A stretch of DNA of 64,000 nucleotides from assembly GCA_022606135.1 (NCBI GenBank), contig JABYQN010000006.1, positions 124,001 through 188,000 of the forward strand. The letters run 5' to 3'. Of the stretch, positions 1 through 12,900 are shown one piece after another. How positions within the stretch are numbered: the first letter of the stretch is position 1; each line of letters opens with the position of its first letter. This DNA comes from Fomes fomentarius. Its lineage: Eukaryota; Basidiomycota; Agaricomycetes; Polyporales; Polyporaceae. A model generated the notes under the pieces. That model was not told the origin of the DNA. It worked only from the letters and a program-made list of their open reading frames with translations, and searched no databases. Position numbers and translations under genes: made by a program.

Positions 1-3000
1 AAACGTGTGGTTGGATATCAACATACCTGCCCCGCTCCCGCCTTCTTCCACACGCTACCTGATCCCTCCGCTTCGAGTTCCTCCATCAAATACCTACGAT
101 CAACAACGCCATGAACACCGTTGCATCTGCCACACCTGCCACACCTGCCCAGTCCCAGGTTCAACCACCGAAGGCAATCACGAAAACTCCGACACCCAGT
201 GCTGACGACGGCTAGTATCCTCCCATTCAAGTCGTATATATGCTAAATGTCAACTGAACCCGAATCATAGCCCAGTCGCTCACGTCCGACACTGCGACCC
301 TCTGCGACAGTACGACAGTAAGGCGTCAAAGGAGAGCTCAGAGCAGACGCAAGGTACCTCACTCGCCTCCTCAACGGCCAAGTTCGCAAAGACGGCGAAG
401 GCGCAAGGGTGGGCAGCACCGACCGCGACACGCCCGAGTTTCGGCTGCTAGGCCAAAGAACTGTCAAGTCAGGTTCACTGCTCGCTGTCACGGTCTCGAC
501 TCTCGAGTGTGGGACTATATATGAACTCGGACATATTCAAAGCTCTCCCACAGCCGTTTTTGTTGTTATCGTACTGCTTCTGCATCCGTGGTCGAGGCTG
601 TCAGCATGTGTGTCGTACATCGTTCACTCGCACTTCCCTTACATGAAGTCGTCCTCCATCGTCCCCTAGACGGAGACGGACTGCTTTGGCTGATCGTCGT
701 CGTCATCCTCCTCGCTGAACAGGCTGTCGGCATGCGATCTGTGCCGCCACCTTCTCCGCCTCTCGCGCGCATCGCGAGCTCCTCGTCGGCATCCGCCTTT
801 TTCTGAGGGACCAGCCACCGGTCCATCGTCAGTGTCAATGGCGATTCGACATGAGGAGTCACCGAACAGAGAGAGAACGTTCGCCGCTTCCGTGCGCTTC
901 GCTGCGTTTCCCCCCCCCCCTTGCCAGATGCGCTCGGTGCGTTCCTGTTCGTGATCCTACTTTCCGCTCTGCCTTCGTCTTGTTCTGTGTTCTGTGCTCA
1001 GTACCCACTTGTCATTGTGGAACGAAACCCCGCCCGACGGGCATGTCACCCATTTCCTCAGACGCAGCAGTCGGTATCAGGGCACTGAAATTGTCGTGCT
1101 GTACCGACGACTCGATACCTTTTTTTAGGTCGTCTGCTGGCGTCCACTGGCAGATCCGAGTCATGATGGTTAGATTATCCTTCTTGGTGCCCAGCAGTGT
1201 AGAAGCGTCAGCATGCAACGAGCAGGGGATGTGGGCCAGCGAGCATACCTCCGATAGAACTGGCCTTGACGAGCTGAGCGCAATCGATGGAAAGTGGTTC
1301 TGGGATGATCGCGTTCAGGTCATCATTCCGTCGGGCATATGGATGTAATAGACGTGTGCCGATGGCAGTCGACATGGAACTAAAACCAGACGTCTTGAGA
1401 CCAAGCATACTTGATCAAGTCCTCGTCTAAGAGAATTAGTTCGTCTACGTGACATTAACGTTGTGAGACTTCCATAAGTACTCTCGTCGAATTTGTCTTT
1501 TTCTGGCATGCACGTGCCAGGTCATCACAGGCGGAGCGACAGCTAAGGTATCAAGTTATTACACGGCCAGCTGTACCTGTCGAAGTAAGAAGAGCACCAT
1601 GTCGGCTTTAAGTGCTGAACCGTTGAGTCCTGGACCAACAGATCAGGATCGGATGCCACCGGATGACAGATATGCTTAGGTAAGCACAACTGTTATCAGA
1701 AGGCGCCCGTACTTCTTGTGCATATTGTCCTGAGCCCCGCAATCCGTTTGCTAGTACCAACGTCTCTTCAATACTACTACAGTCGACCCTGTCTTTCGCT
1801 CGCACACACATCCTCACGCACTCAAAAAAATCTATCTATGAGAAGCCAGTGCGCTGATCTCCCAGTCTTATCGGAATTGGCATGCTGGCATAATGCATTC
1901 TCGATCCTGAACTTGAAACATGCGTGTCCTACTATAATCAGCTGATCTCTGTTCCAGAAAGCTGTTGAACAGGTGGCCAGAGAGCGCTCATCCAAGATGC
2001 CCAGCATGGCCTAGGTGGCTCGGACTCGGAACCGGACTCGGACTTGGAGAGAGGTAGGGTCCTACTTAGGTGCAACCCCTCGCCCATGCGCGGAAGGAAA
2101 CAGTGACACAGACACACCACCACCATCGATCGACGATGGGGCCCGGGCAGCCTGTCGTTCTCTCACGTGCAAGGTTAGTAAACCAGCTTGATCGGTCCAC
2201 CGGTGCAGCAAATCAAGGATCTACCGTCCCAAGTACTGAGCCCGCTCGGCGGGCGATCGCGCACTCACTCAGAGTGGCTCGGAGCACTACATGTTAGTAT
2301 GTACGTAGCTTTGCGGGACGGAGATGTGCCGCGGCCACGGGTGTCATGAGCATCGCGTGAAGTTCGTTCGAGCTGGGCTCAATCGGCTCAATCATCATAT
2401 CATGCACATGATTGTGGTCACCGTGGTCAGCGTCCGAGGGATTCGCGGGAGGCGCGAGCGGATCCCACTACGGCGGTACCACTACTAGTAAGTACTTAGT
2501 ACTTAGTACATAATGACCCTACACAGCGGCACGATCCACACGCAATCCGGGGTGCACGGTGCGCTGCGCTGCGTCAGCAGCCCTCTCGTCACTTGTCACC
2601 CAGTCCTCAGTCCTCAAACTCAGCGCGTCATGCATCATGCATCACGCTCAGGATCGGCGGCAGCACTATATAGTAGTGAACTGGAGTCCAGAACCTTCGC
2701 CATGTCCAAACGCTTAGCCCATGTCCGAACGCGTCCTAGGATATCCGGATACTCATTAACGGGCCACGCGCACGCCGCCGACGCTGGGCCTCGTGTCTCC
2801 TCTGAGTGTCTCGTGTGTGGTTTTTGTGGGCGTGCGTGGGGATGGTGGAAGCCACGAAGCCGGAAGAGAGCGAGGAGAGCTCGGGCATAGAGGGGAGAGG
2901 GGAAAGAGGAAGGAAGGGGGGGGGACGAACCCGCGCGCGGCCACGGCGCCCCCCCCCACCCACTTGAAGATTCAAAGATTCAATAAAGTTCAATATTCGA

Positions 3001-3458
3001 TTGGGACGTTCGATACCCAGATACCGCGACCACACGGTCTACACCGCTCGTCTTCTTCCACTCGATGTCTTCGAGACTTCGACCAGGGGGGCAGTGTCAC
3101 GCGTGGTACGAGCCACTGCGCGTTGTATTCTCGAGTTGTTGCTGCACTCACTCACGTCCGACGTCACGGTCTTCGTGCCACCTTCGCAAGCTTAAGGGAG
3201 TACTCGGGCTCGGTGCTTCGCCCGCGCGTTCGCCGCTATCGGCCTCTATCGATCTCTATCGCATCGTCGCGGCGGGGTCCGGAGATGCATCAATGAACGC
3301 TGTCCGGATCGAGAAGTGCCCCAGCCTCCATCCTCCCCGGCTTCGTGACTAGGGCTTCTAACATGTTGGCTGCGAACGTGAATGTCCTCTTCTAGCCGGA
3401 TACAAGGTCTGCTTAGTCCTCGTTGATCTGGACGCGCTGGACATAACATAGGCTGCGA

Positions 3459-3500
3459 ATCCGAGTATCCGAGTATCCGAGTATCCGAGTGTCCAGTATC
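3459..3500. repeat. octamer minisatellite (CCGAGTAT)n
   Basis: Direct tandem copies of CCGAGTAT, four near-perfect units followed by decayed units (GTCCAGTATCCAGCATCCAG). No coding frame around it is supported. Confidence 0.8.
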
Positions 3501-3801
3501 CAGCATCCAGTCTCAAGCAAACCCTACTTGAAGAAGCTAGCTGAGCGTGAGCGGTGAGCCTCGGATTCAGCCTCAATGAGGGTGAGGGCGAGGGCAGATT
3601 AGCCTTAGCCTTGGACCCCAGTTAGCAGCACGAGCCGAGTGACGCTGTAAGTAGCTAAGTCATGAGTGTTATGTACATGTACAGCGCCTCGTGTGCAGAT
3701 CCCCGCCCGCGCCTTATGCCGTAGACGTATATGGCAGGCAGCTCTTCTCCGCCAACTTGAACAGCACCCGGCAGCTCGGCGGGAGGGAGGCGAGAGGTTG
3801 G

Positions 3802-3845
3802 TGATGTCGATGATGATGTCGATGATGTCGATGATGATGTTGATG
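3802..3845. repeat. GATGTC/GATGAT trinucleotide-type repeat
   Basis: Alternating GATGTC and GATGAT units, imperfect. Every frame is open through it (Met/Ser or Ile/Asp/His repeats on either strand), which makes spurious ORFs here. Confidence 0.75.
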
Positions 3846-4525
3846 GGGGTCCAGGACTGGGGGCCCATACGTATTCGGCGGGTTGTTCGGCTAAGCGGTT
3901 TCGAGTCGCGTGTTTTACTGTATACAACGCGAGAGTCGCGTCCTGGTATGTATATTCCCATATACACGCAGAACCTTGTACCCAGTACGATAATGCATGT
4001 AGCGTGCAGGCTGTAGGCTGTACTGGGTTCCGAGTGTGTGCCATCTGCTTCCTTCTCTCTTCTCTCTTCTCAATTCGTGAGGGTCCTCGGGGTGGTTGGG
4101 ATCCATTATTGCGTGGGCCGTGGGCGTATCTGTGATCGTTATGTTATAATCAGACATCAGCACGGGTATTGACATTCGGGAATCGGGACAGATGCGATTG
4201 AGACTGGGATGGCGGTGTGGTCAAAGGACAGCGAGAATGCCGCCGTTGCCGTTGCGAGGGCGATGGCGAGGGTTGACAGCGAGCGGGATGGAATCGCAAG
4301 GCCAGCGGCGCGCGCGCTCGAAGAACCAGGTTACAAGACAAGAGACAAGAGAGAGCTAGAGACTGCAGCGACCCATGCCAACAGGGAGGCGAGAGATGGG
4401 GGGGGGGGGAGGGTGCTGGGACGGAAGGGGCGCCGAGGATCGCAGCATGGATTGAGAAGCCGATCCTGCTGGAGCCTGGTGCTGGTGCTGTGCAAAGCTG
4501 ACTGAGTGCGAGAAGGGGCGAGAAG

Positions 4526-4529
<4 letters not shown>

Positions 4530-4565
<36 letters not shown>
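4530..4565. repeat. (GA)n microsatellite
   Basis: An uninterrupted GA dinucleotide run of about 18 units. It sits in a purine-rich stretch on the plus strand and produces Leu-Ser or Glu-Arg repeat ORFs that are artefacts. Confidence 0.9.
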
Positions 4566-4568
<3 letters not shown>

Positions 4569-4788
4569 GGATGCCGGCGGTGCGAGGAGGCGAGGAGAAG
4601 GACACACACGTCGGGAATAGAATCGAATGCGACTCGGGAGTCACGTCGACGGACCCCAAGCGCGCATGGTTGCATGATTGCATGATCGGCTGCAGCGCAT
4701 GGTCTGAGCGGGAAGGGAGGATGGCTATTCAGTTCAATTGGAGCCACGACAACCCAACACGCTGCATGTCACCGAACGCGAATGCACG

Positions 4789-4827
4789 ACCACATCCACA
4801 TCCACATCCACATCCACGTCCACGTCC
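4789..4827. repeat. (CCACAT)n hexamer repeat
   Basis: Five to six CCACAT/CCACGT units in tandem. They give a false His-Pro repeat on the plus strand and an Asp-Val repeat on the minus strand. Confidence 0.85.
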
Positions 4828-4968
4828 GAACCCATTACATGTCCGCAGCGGTACCCGTGAACCGTAACCGTAAGCGTTGCTGCACTGGCATGTCCGCGGG
4901 AGACTCGACTGAGCTCAACTGACGCGTACCAGTGGAGGAACTTTCGGTGGAAACCTTCTCGGGCTTGC

Positions 4969-5001
4969 CCCCCTTTCCCTTTCCCTTTCCCTTTCCCCCC
5001 T
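4969..5001. repeat. (CCCTTT)n polypyrimidine tract
   Basis: Four CCCTTT units flanked by longer C and T runs. It is not a telomere repeat, because fungal telomeres use CCCTAA. Confidence 0.8.
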
Positions 5002-8000
5002 TTTCTCCTAGTCTTCTCGTCTTCTTGTCTTCTCATCAAACACTGCTCTATCCACAGTGTCCCCGGGCGTGCTGCGGCAGCTGCGGGGACTGAGCGGAGT
5101 CGAACGTCCCCACGTCCAGCATGCACTACTTACTGGGAGAACGTCAAGAACTAACGCTTGAACAAGAATCGAATCAAAAAGCCGCAAGTTCGGCAGTCGC
5201 GTCGCGTCCAAGTCCTCGCGAGGATCCCAGTCGGGTGCCGATTTGCTGCTCGGGCAGTCACTGGTGAGCGCTGAGCGCCGAGGCAGAGAAGTTCGGGAAC
5301 TCCGCTTGCCAGTGCCAGAAGCCGAGACACGCGCAAACAGAAGACAGAAGAACACCGGCGATACCGAGTCCCAGCGAAAGTTCGCCGCGGTGCTCATCGC
5401 TCGCCGTCGCCTGATCACTGATCGCCTTCAATGACCCATTCTTTTGTTGCTTCAAAGTCGATGAGGGCCATCGCACCTAGAATGGGACCTATACGCAGTC
5501 ACGTCAGATGAAGAGAGGAGAGCGGACGATAGGGCGAGCCATTGCAAGGAGCCCTCGCCTCCGGTGGGCCGGGAGGTGGGGGATCACAGGGTAGAGGCCC
5601 GGAATGGACGATAGCATGGATGGCGTGGATGGAATGGCGGAGCCGAGTAGTAGTCGAGGGGATGGGACGACGATGGACGTCGATTTCCCACAAGATCGTC
5701 GTCGTCGTCGGCCTGTCATCCCACGTCTGCGCCACGGCGGCTGTCTCGAGCTTTGCGTTTGCCCGCCCGCCCCCCCCCCCCCTTCCTGCTGGTGTTCTGA
5801 CGGCAGGCGAATGAGAGAGTCGGGCGGCGAGGATGATGAGATGGTTGATCGGCGGAGAGCAGCGACCAGGGACCGTGTATCTGTGGCGGGGGAAAAGCGC
5901 AGGTGGGGATGAGGTCGTCCCTATCATGCTAATCCATGCCGTACAAGCTCTGGCAGACAGCGTGAGGCCGGCGTACGCGTGCTTCGAGGGCATGCACACT
6001 GACGTCGCTAGCTACCGTCCTGGCGACCAGGGAGGGCGATCGTCCTGCCGTCCGTCGCAGGCTGTCGCTCGCAGAACGGAAGCGGGAGGATAGCCGGCGA
6101 TGCCGAGCTCGCGCGAGTGCCACAGTGACCAGCGATGACCAAGCTGGCCCAGAAAGGGAGGGGATTGAATGTCAGCGGCTGGAGAGGACAAGGGGAGAGC
6201 CCCTAGCTCAAGGCAGGTGGGGCCGCATGATCCTCCCGCTGTCGTCCAGAGTTAGAGTTGCCGACACGGGGCGTCCAGGCGATCCAAACACTCCTTCCCC
6301 TCGGCTGAGGCCGCAATCGCGCGCTGGGGGGGGGGGGTGATCGTGGTAGTCAGTAGTAGTCGTAGTGCACCGGTGCCACACATGCTGACCGTGTCTGTGA
6401 TCAATATGGATGCTGCATTGCGTCTTGTGGTCAGATGATGCCGTTGAACGGTCGAGCCTTGGAGGTCGTGCATGCGCGCCGCAGCCACGCCGAATCGCTA
6501 TCGCCCGGCGGCAGACGTGGAGGAAGGGAGGGGACGCGAATAGCAGCTGAGGTGAGACCAGTGTGGATGGAATGGACGGGACGTATCGACGTGACTGAAA
6601 TTCACATGCTATCGATGGTGGCGGGACTAGTCCAGGGCAGTCAGTGCGCCATGGCACAGGCCCAGATACGAGGTGGTGTTGGCGGTGGGAGGGTGAGAGC
6701 GGCGAGGTGAGAGCGGAGGCGCATGTCGGATTCGCGAGAGGCGATAGCGAGGCCAAACACAGCACAGGGCGCCCTCGCAAGTCATTGCCGCTCGGCACCG
6801 GCGACCAGGAAAATCCCCGGGCGCTGCTCTGCGATCTCGATACAGTTTGCACGCGGCGCCCGGGCGGGGATCTGCTTCCGATTTTGACATATGAGCGCCA
6901 CGTGCCAACTCCGCGAGTCGCTGTTGCTCGTCTCTCGCTCCTCGTCCCGTTCTCGCCCTGTTCTGTTACCACTTGACTTCCTCGTCGTCCCCTCTCTCAT
7001 CGTTGCCTGCTACACTCCGCGCCCCCCATCACTGACAGCGCAAAATCACGACTTGGCCCGAGGCGGTTAACCCAACCGGCAATTTCCACGTCCCGCCTCG
7101 AGGTGGCCTCAAGGCCGGTCGGTCCTCCACTTCCGACGCCAGACGCGTCGCAGACTATCATACGGCCTGGGCGGAGCGTGTGTGATGCGGCCAGGCGCGA
7201 CACGTCGTGTCTGTGCTTCTGCGAGGATGGGAGGGGGGGAGGGGGCACTTGTGAAAATACAAATACGTGCTCAAATCACCGGCGATCGGCGCAGTCGTGT
7301 TCTTCTCCCGACTCCTGACCTCGGACAGCCGAGCGAGCGACCGCCCTGATGGTCAAGCACTCAGCTTGGATGGACCCTCCCTCCCCTGTAAGTACGTCCC
7401 GTCCCAATCACTTACTTGTCTTCGGCTGTTTTGAGATGACGTGACGTGACGCGACAGGCAGGCTCTTCTTGCGGTCTCCGTCGGGTCAGTTGGGAAGCAT
7501 GATCATTGATGCAAGTCCAGTCTGCAAGTCTGTATTAGTTCGAGAGCCGAGGAGTCCCTTTCGCTCCTTCACGCGTCCTCCCTGCCGGGTTCCCATGTCT
7601 CCCTTTCATGGCTTTACGCTATTGCTACCTGACAGCCGATTACTGCCAGCGCGGACGTCTCTTGGATGCCCTCCGGTCCATCGGCTATTGAATGTTGATG
7701 GTGGGAGGAAGGAGGGAGTTAGAGCCTACCTCGGCCTCGGTTCGGCTCCTCTCCCTCTCGCCAAGTTCTATCTGGATGTGCGGATTGCTGCAGCTGACGG
7801 GCGGACGGGGTCGCAATATACAGAATCATGCGTAACTGGGGTATGTTCTGTTTTCTTACGCTTTCGCAATCCATCGAACGCCGTTTTTTTCATTAGATTG
7901 CCGTCCTTTGGGGGGTGTTCTGTCCATGCAGTTCGCAGTTTTGTTAAAACCCACGCACGGACAAGCTGTCCTATTCGATACATCCGTTCTCGCCCTTGCG

Positions 8001-8865
8001 CAACCAGTTTTTGTTTTTTTTTTATTGACTCGACAATCCAAAGATCCCAACCGACGGTCACCGGTCACGCATGGCATCGCTTTGACAGTGACGGTGAGCG
8101 TCGTGGAACTGTGATGTCCCGACTCACTCACTCCGATCCGTCCGGCCTTTGCGACTTTGCTGTGGATAGAAGGAAGCGTCGCGGCAGGCCGGACACAATG
8201 GAGTATGATAAGTCACTGTGTACATGCGGTACGTTCTCCAGCAATTTCTATTTTTCATTCACTCGCATGTCCGTGCTCCGGACCCTCGCTCTCAAGTCAA
8301 GTCAGGTCACCAGTCCTGGGTCTCGAATGTCGACTTTCGACTCAGCCGCAGCTCTGGTCGTCGTCTATCGTGGTCGAGCTGGAGCCGACCGACCTCGCTC
8401 TCGGAAAAGAAAAACCATAGATCCGTCTAGTCTAGGACTCTCGGCATCGCTACACCTGTACTCCTATGGTGCACTGCACTGCACTCACCCGTACCCACCC
8501 CCGGTGCACAACTCGCCGGCTCGTCGTCCGTGGAGCCCGAGACCCAGGCTCCGGACTGGATGGTCCGAACCATCCTCGAGTCGCAGCGCGCTCCCGCCTC
8601 AACTTGAAGCTTCAAGCCTGGTCAGGTCAGATCAGATGATCGGGTTGTGCGGCAGCGCGGTAATGGAATGGACCGCAGCGCTATCGGGCTCGATCTGCGC
8701 CTTCTACCGCTCGCATTCGGTCGCTACGCACTACATTGACCGCTCGAGCGAGCGCGAGCGGTGGCCGCTTATCCCTTTTTTTGCCCTTGCCCTGAACCGC
8801 GGCCCCGAGCTTTGACGTCCCAGGTGGCGCTCTGGGCCTGCGACACCGCGGGAGAGACGAGAGGG

Positions 8866-8929
8866 GAGGGAAGAGGGAAGAGGGAAGAGGGAAGAGGGAA
8901 GAGGGAAGAGGGAAGAGGGAAGAGGGGAG
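8866..8929. repeat. (GGGAAGA)n heptamer minisatellite
   Basis: About eight GGGAAGA units, followed to about 9025 by looser GGGAGGT/GGGAGAT units. It is a strongly asymmetric purine strand, so triplex or G-rich structures are possible. It is non-coding by all visible criteria. Confidence 0.9.
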
Positions 8930-9605
8930 ACAGACGTGGTGGGCCATGGAAGACGAGAGGTGGGAGATGGGCGCTGGGGAGTGGGAGGTGGGAGGTGGGA
9001 GAAGGGAGAAGGGAGATGCAGGGAGATGCATCGATGAGAGCAGAGAGACGGGAGGGACGATGGACAGATACTCCATCCTATCTCTTCATCGGCCCATTGC
9101 GGGCATGATCACTCGATATGGACGTGCATACGCATACACGGGAGCCGTGTTCGTCGCCGAGGAAAGAGACGGACAGGGGGGTTCAAGTTCGCGATCGTGG
9201 CCCACGCCCGACGGGTGATGTTCACACCCCGTGTCGTCTCTCATGCGGACGAGGTGTGCCTGTTATGGGCCAAGGGACATGGCATGGCATGGCCTGCGCA
9301 GTCTCGCGGTTAGTCGGTATCTGACTTGCTCAGGGGGAAGGGAGGGGGGACCTGAGCGACTGTCACTTCTTCTTCGCCCGGGTGCCATGGTGTGAGCGTC
9401 GGTGTTCTTGATAGTCGACGGTGGGGGGCGCCGGAGGATGGATGATTCGCCGGCGTGCTCTGGGCCTCGTCATGAACCTCGCCGACTCGCCGTTCCTCTT
9501 CCACCTTCACCTTCATCTCCACCGTGGCTTTGACCTTCACACTCGTGCTCAGGTCCAGCGTGCCATGCGGGGGCCCAGCCTCGGGTCCTCTATGAACTCA
9601 TCTAG

Positions 9606-9632
9606 TCCCGCACTCGCACTCGCACTCGCACT
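9606..9632. repeat. (CACTCG)n hexamer repeat
   Basis: Four tandem CACTCG-type units in an open but unrecognised frame. Confidence 0.7.
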
Positions 9633-9949
9633 TTTCCCCAGGCACCCACTGTCCCACTGTACACCACCACACACCAGCACCAGGCTCGCTCTCAGGCATC
9701 CCGCAGGTCGCCTTGCAGAGTTCTTCCCATTCTATCCCCCTTTTTCCACCTCCCCGACTGGCGGACCGCCGAGGCGTAACTTTGTACGCCGCTCATTCAA
9801 CGCAGGTACACCTCGACTTACCCCGGAGAAGCCCCAGGGCGGAGTCGAGTCCCTCCAGCCGTAATTGACGGGAGGCCGGTGGGCGGCGGACGGCGGACGA
9901 GATGGAAAGCGAAATGGGGATACAGACAAACGGCTAGGCGGTACCGTCT

Positions 9950-9971
9950 CCCGCCCCCGCCCCCGCCCCCT
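9950..9971. repeat. (CCCCCG)n repeat
   Basis: Four CCGCCCC units, a GC-box-like cluster. Its position relative to any gene is unknown. Confidence 0.65.
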
Positions 9972-12900
9972 CGTCACGCACAGAGCTGCGGTTAATCCAC
10001 GCGTTGGCGGCGCGCCTCAGGTATCTCGGTACCCGACATACAAACACTCGGTATGCCGTCGAGTGGCCAGCCTGGAGGATTCGGACAATCAGTCGTGGCT
10101 GCTGTCTAGGGGGGAATGGTTTGGCAGTACAATCCGTCAACGGTGAGAGGCTCATCAGATCGCTGTTGTCGTCTCTCCTCATTGTTTTGCTGCTTTGCAT
10201 CGTACAATGGAACTGTGGCGGCCAGTGGGCTTTTTTGTCGGGTGTTACCGTTGCAGGAGCTCGACCGATATGCCCACAGCCCCGAGAACGGCCACAGGTG
10301 TTCGTTGCTTCGTACTGCGCACGAATTAGACGGTCGAATTTACGGGCAATATGCTCGAAAGGAGAGGTTCGTGAACCTGCCTTCGCTGCCTGCCCTTGCG
10401 TCCGCTCCAAATAGCATCACACTCCGTCGCACCGCTCGCGATCGTGCCGCGGGCGAGGCGCCGCCGTCCGGATACCACCATCATGATACTGGGATAGTCG
10501 GTAGGTTGTAGTCTGATTCTGATAGGAGTGGGTGCTGTGTGGGGAGTTCGTGTTGATTGATTTTCTCCGTGCGTGTCTTAGGATCCTGTGCCGAACGGAA
10601 GGAAGGTTACCGCCTGCGCTTGAGCCTGTTCATCATTGCATAACTCTATGTGATGTTATGCACCGAACTTTTTCTGTCAACGGCATTGCGCAAGCAGAGT
10701 TCACGAATCACAAGTGCGTAAAATATTGTAACATTGTACTACATATCCGGCTGGAAGGCGTTTTGGTCCTTTGCGTCCTGACACCGGCTAAGTACTTAGG
10801 TCCTGTCAAATGTGACTGGCTGACGTCCATGTCCTTGTCACCGCCCGACGCTCCACGGTGCGGGCTTCCGTGCGGAGGGTCGGCGGACCGATGCTTAGCG
10901 TTTAGCAACACTGTGATTGGTATGCAGACCTCCCGTCCCTCTGCCCTGCCCTTCTTCATTCTCGCCGGCCTCGCTTCCTACTCGGTACCCAACGAGAGAA
11001 GGCAGAATCGCGCGGGCGAGGCTGTGTGTGCCACTCGACTCGAAGCCTCCCCGCGTGCGATGCCAGCTCAGTCAAGCCAATTCGCGGAGAGGATGCCACG
11101 AAGACGAGTGGTGACGAGCTCGGGCACACACCGCTACATACACAGACGCTGGGACAGGTTCTCGCCAGGGTGTGCAACACCAGCTGACTCGGCACCTCAT
11201 GGACCTTGCGCCACCGATTACGTTGACCGCAGATCGTCTGCTCCAGCAGTCTATGCTCCATCGAACGGACGCTGGAACCAACGGAGAGGAGCTTGCGAGC
11301 GGTCAGGGCAAGGGCTAGCGGGCGTCGAGGACGAGGCGCCTGACGCGCTGTGCCTTCAAGTCCCCGCCGTCGACTCGCAAATGTTAACCGCCCGACCTGC
11401 TGCTTCGTTCCGTTGAACTCGGACTAGTCCCCTCACCTCTGCTGCCCTGGCCAGCAGTCCCATTCCAGGGCGGCTGTACGTTGCCGGCATGGTTTGGCCA
11501 GTCACTCGTGATACAGAACGAGGAACCGATTCCGTCGAGCTAGCCCCTGTCTCCAATCCCATACTCGCACAGCTCAGGCTCAGGTGCATCGGACAGGCCG
11601 TGTCGCCGAAGAAGAGAGTTCGAACCTCCCCGGCCTTCACCGTGGCTCGGTGTTGTATTTTTAACAAGGAGACAATACATGGTGAGCACGTTTCCCATTG
11701 CAATAAACGTCTCGACTATAATCGCACGTCTCGGAAAACATATTCTATGCGGACGTGTGCTGCGTGCCATCTTGCGGCACTCTGACTCCCGATGTCACTG
11801 GCACCAGGCTCCCGGTGCACGGTGTGGCTCGGACGCGAAGGGTGCGGCCATGACGCAGGCTGAGAGAGTCGTTTGCTGAAGTTCGCTGTCATCGTGCCTG
11901 ACGATCGTGGGCTAGAATGCCCGCGAGTGAACAGCGAACGCGAGGTGCGAGTGCCAGCGCGAGCGAGGAGCAGACATGTCTCCTGGCTGCGTCCCGACTC
12001 GCTGGAAGACAGCGGATGCGTCCGCGGGACGCGCTCTCAGGCCGTGTCGTTCCATGCATAATATGTCCTCGCGAATCCCTGTCAACGTCATCCGCTGTCT
12101 TTTTCCGCCTGTCGATTTAGCTTGCGGTTCCCGCGCCCTGCCACTCTCCTTGTCGTCCCGTACGGCACCCCGCATAATTAACAGGCCAATTGGCTTGATT
12201 CGGGCCGCGGACTGTCGGCGGCTGGCCAATCGGTGACTTGTAGGGGAGGATTATGTGCTCACTGCTTCGTCTTCTACAGTCTCCGCTTCGGCCCCGCATT
12301 TCTCGAGATTGTGGATGGCTTACCGCGTATCGTCAGTTTACCCCTTCGCCTCCTAGCCAACGATGGCCCGCCGCAATTCGCCCCGTCGAAACGGGAGATG
12401 ACCTATTGTCCGACTGTCGCCTGAAATAGCCCCCGAACACGGGCTCCTTCGAACTTTGTAGGAGTTCCAGCAGGCGGCACGAGGCGGAGGCTGTTCGGCA
12501 TAACAGAGCAGGCGGCGTGGGGGGTGCGGTGGGTGTGAGTCGTCATTGGGATGCAAGAGAGCAGAGGTGAGTTGGTATCTCCTCGTGGATCACCAGAAGC
12601 GGCCGCCTTCTCCCGCTCCCGAGATACGGCGCTGTTGTTCTTGCGGACGCTGAGCATACGTTGCTCTGGGTCTGTGATCTGCGGTTCATCCCACATCTGC
12701 GCAGCAAGGATGTCTCGCACACGTTGGCTGCAGTGGCCGCTGGTGTGGGCGGCAGAGGATGGGGGATTATAACGAGCTCATTCCCTCCGCTACGGCACAG
12801 TCCGTCAGCCACTACTGCGCGCGAGAAATCTAGAAAGAGAAGTCGCGGCATTTGGTGATACCGCGGTGAGTGCGGATGGGATGCAAGGCCGCATAAATTC

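Noticed and set aside
4150..4683. Ser-Leu repeat protein (-)
   Set aside because: Produced by the (GA)n microsatellite read on the opposite strand.
4969..5001. Possible internal telomere repeat
   Set aside because: The unit is CCCTTT, not CCCTAA, and the array is short.
7469..8815. 448-codon open frame (+), the longest in the left 19 kb
   Set aside because: Arg/Ser/Pro-rich, crosses low-complexity DNA, no motif, no splice context and competing open frames on both strands; typical chance ORF in GC-rich DNA.
10532..11416. 294-codon open frame (+)
   Set aside because: No recognisable domain; composition drifts along the frame and no family pattern appears.
11595..11625. B-box-like GAGTTCGAACCTC
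   Set aside because: No matching D arm or anticodon stem upstream at tRNA spacing.
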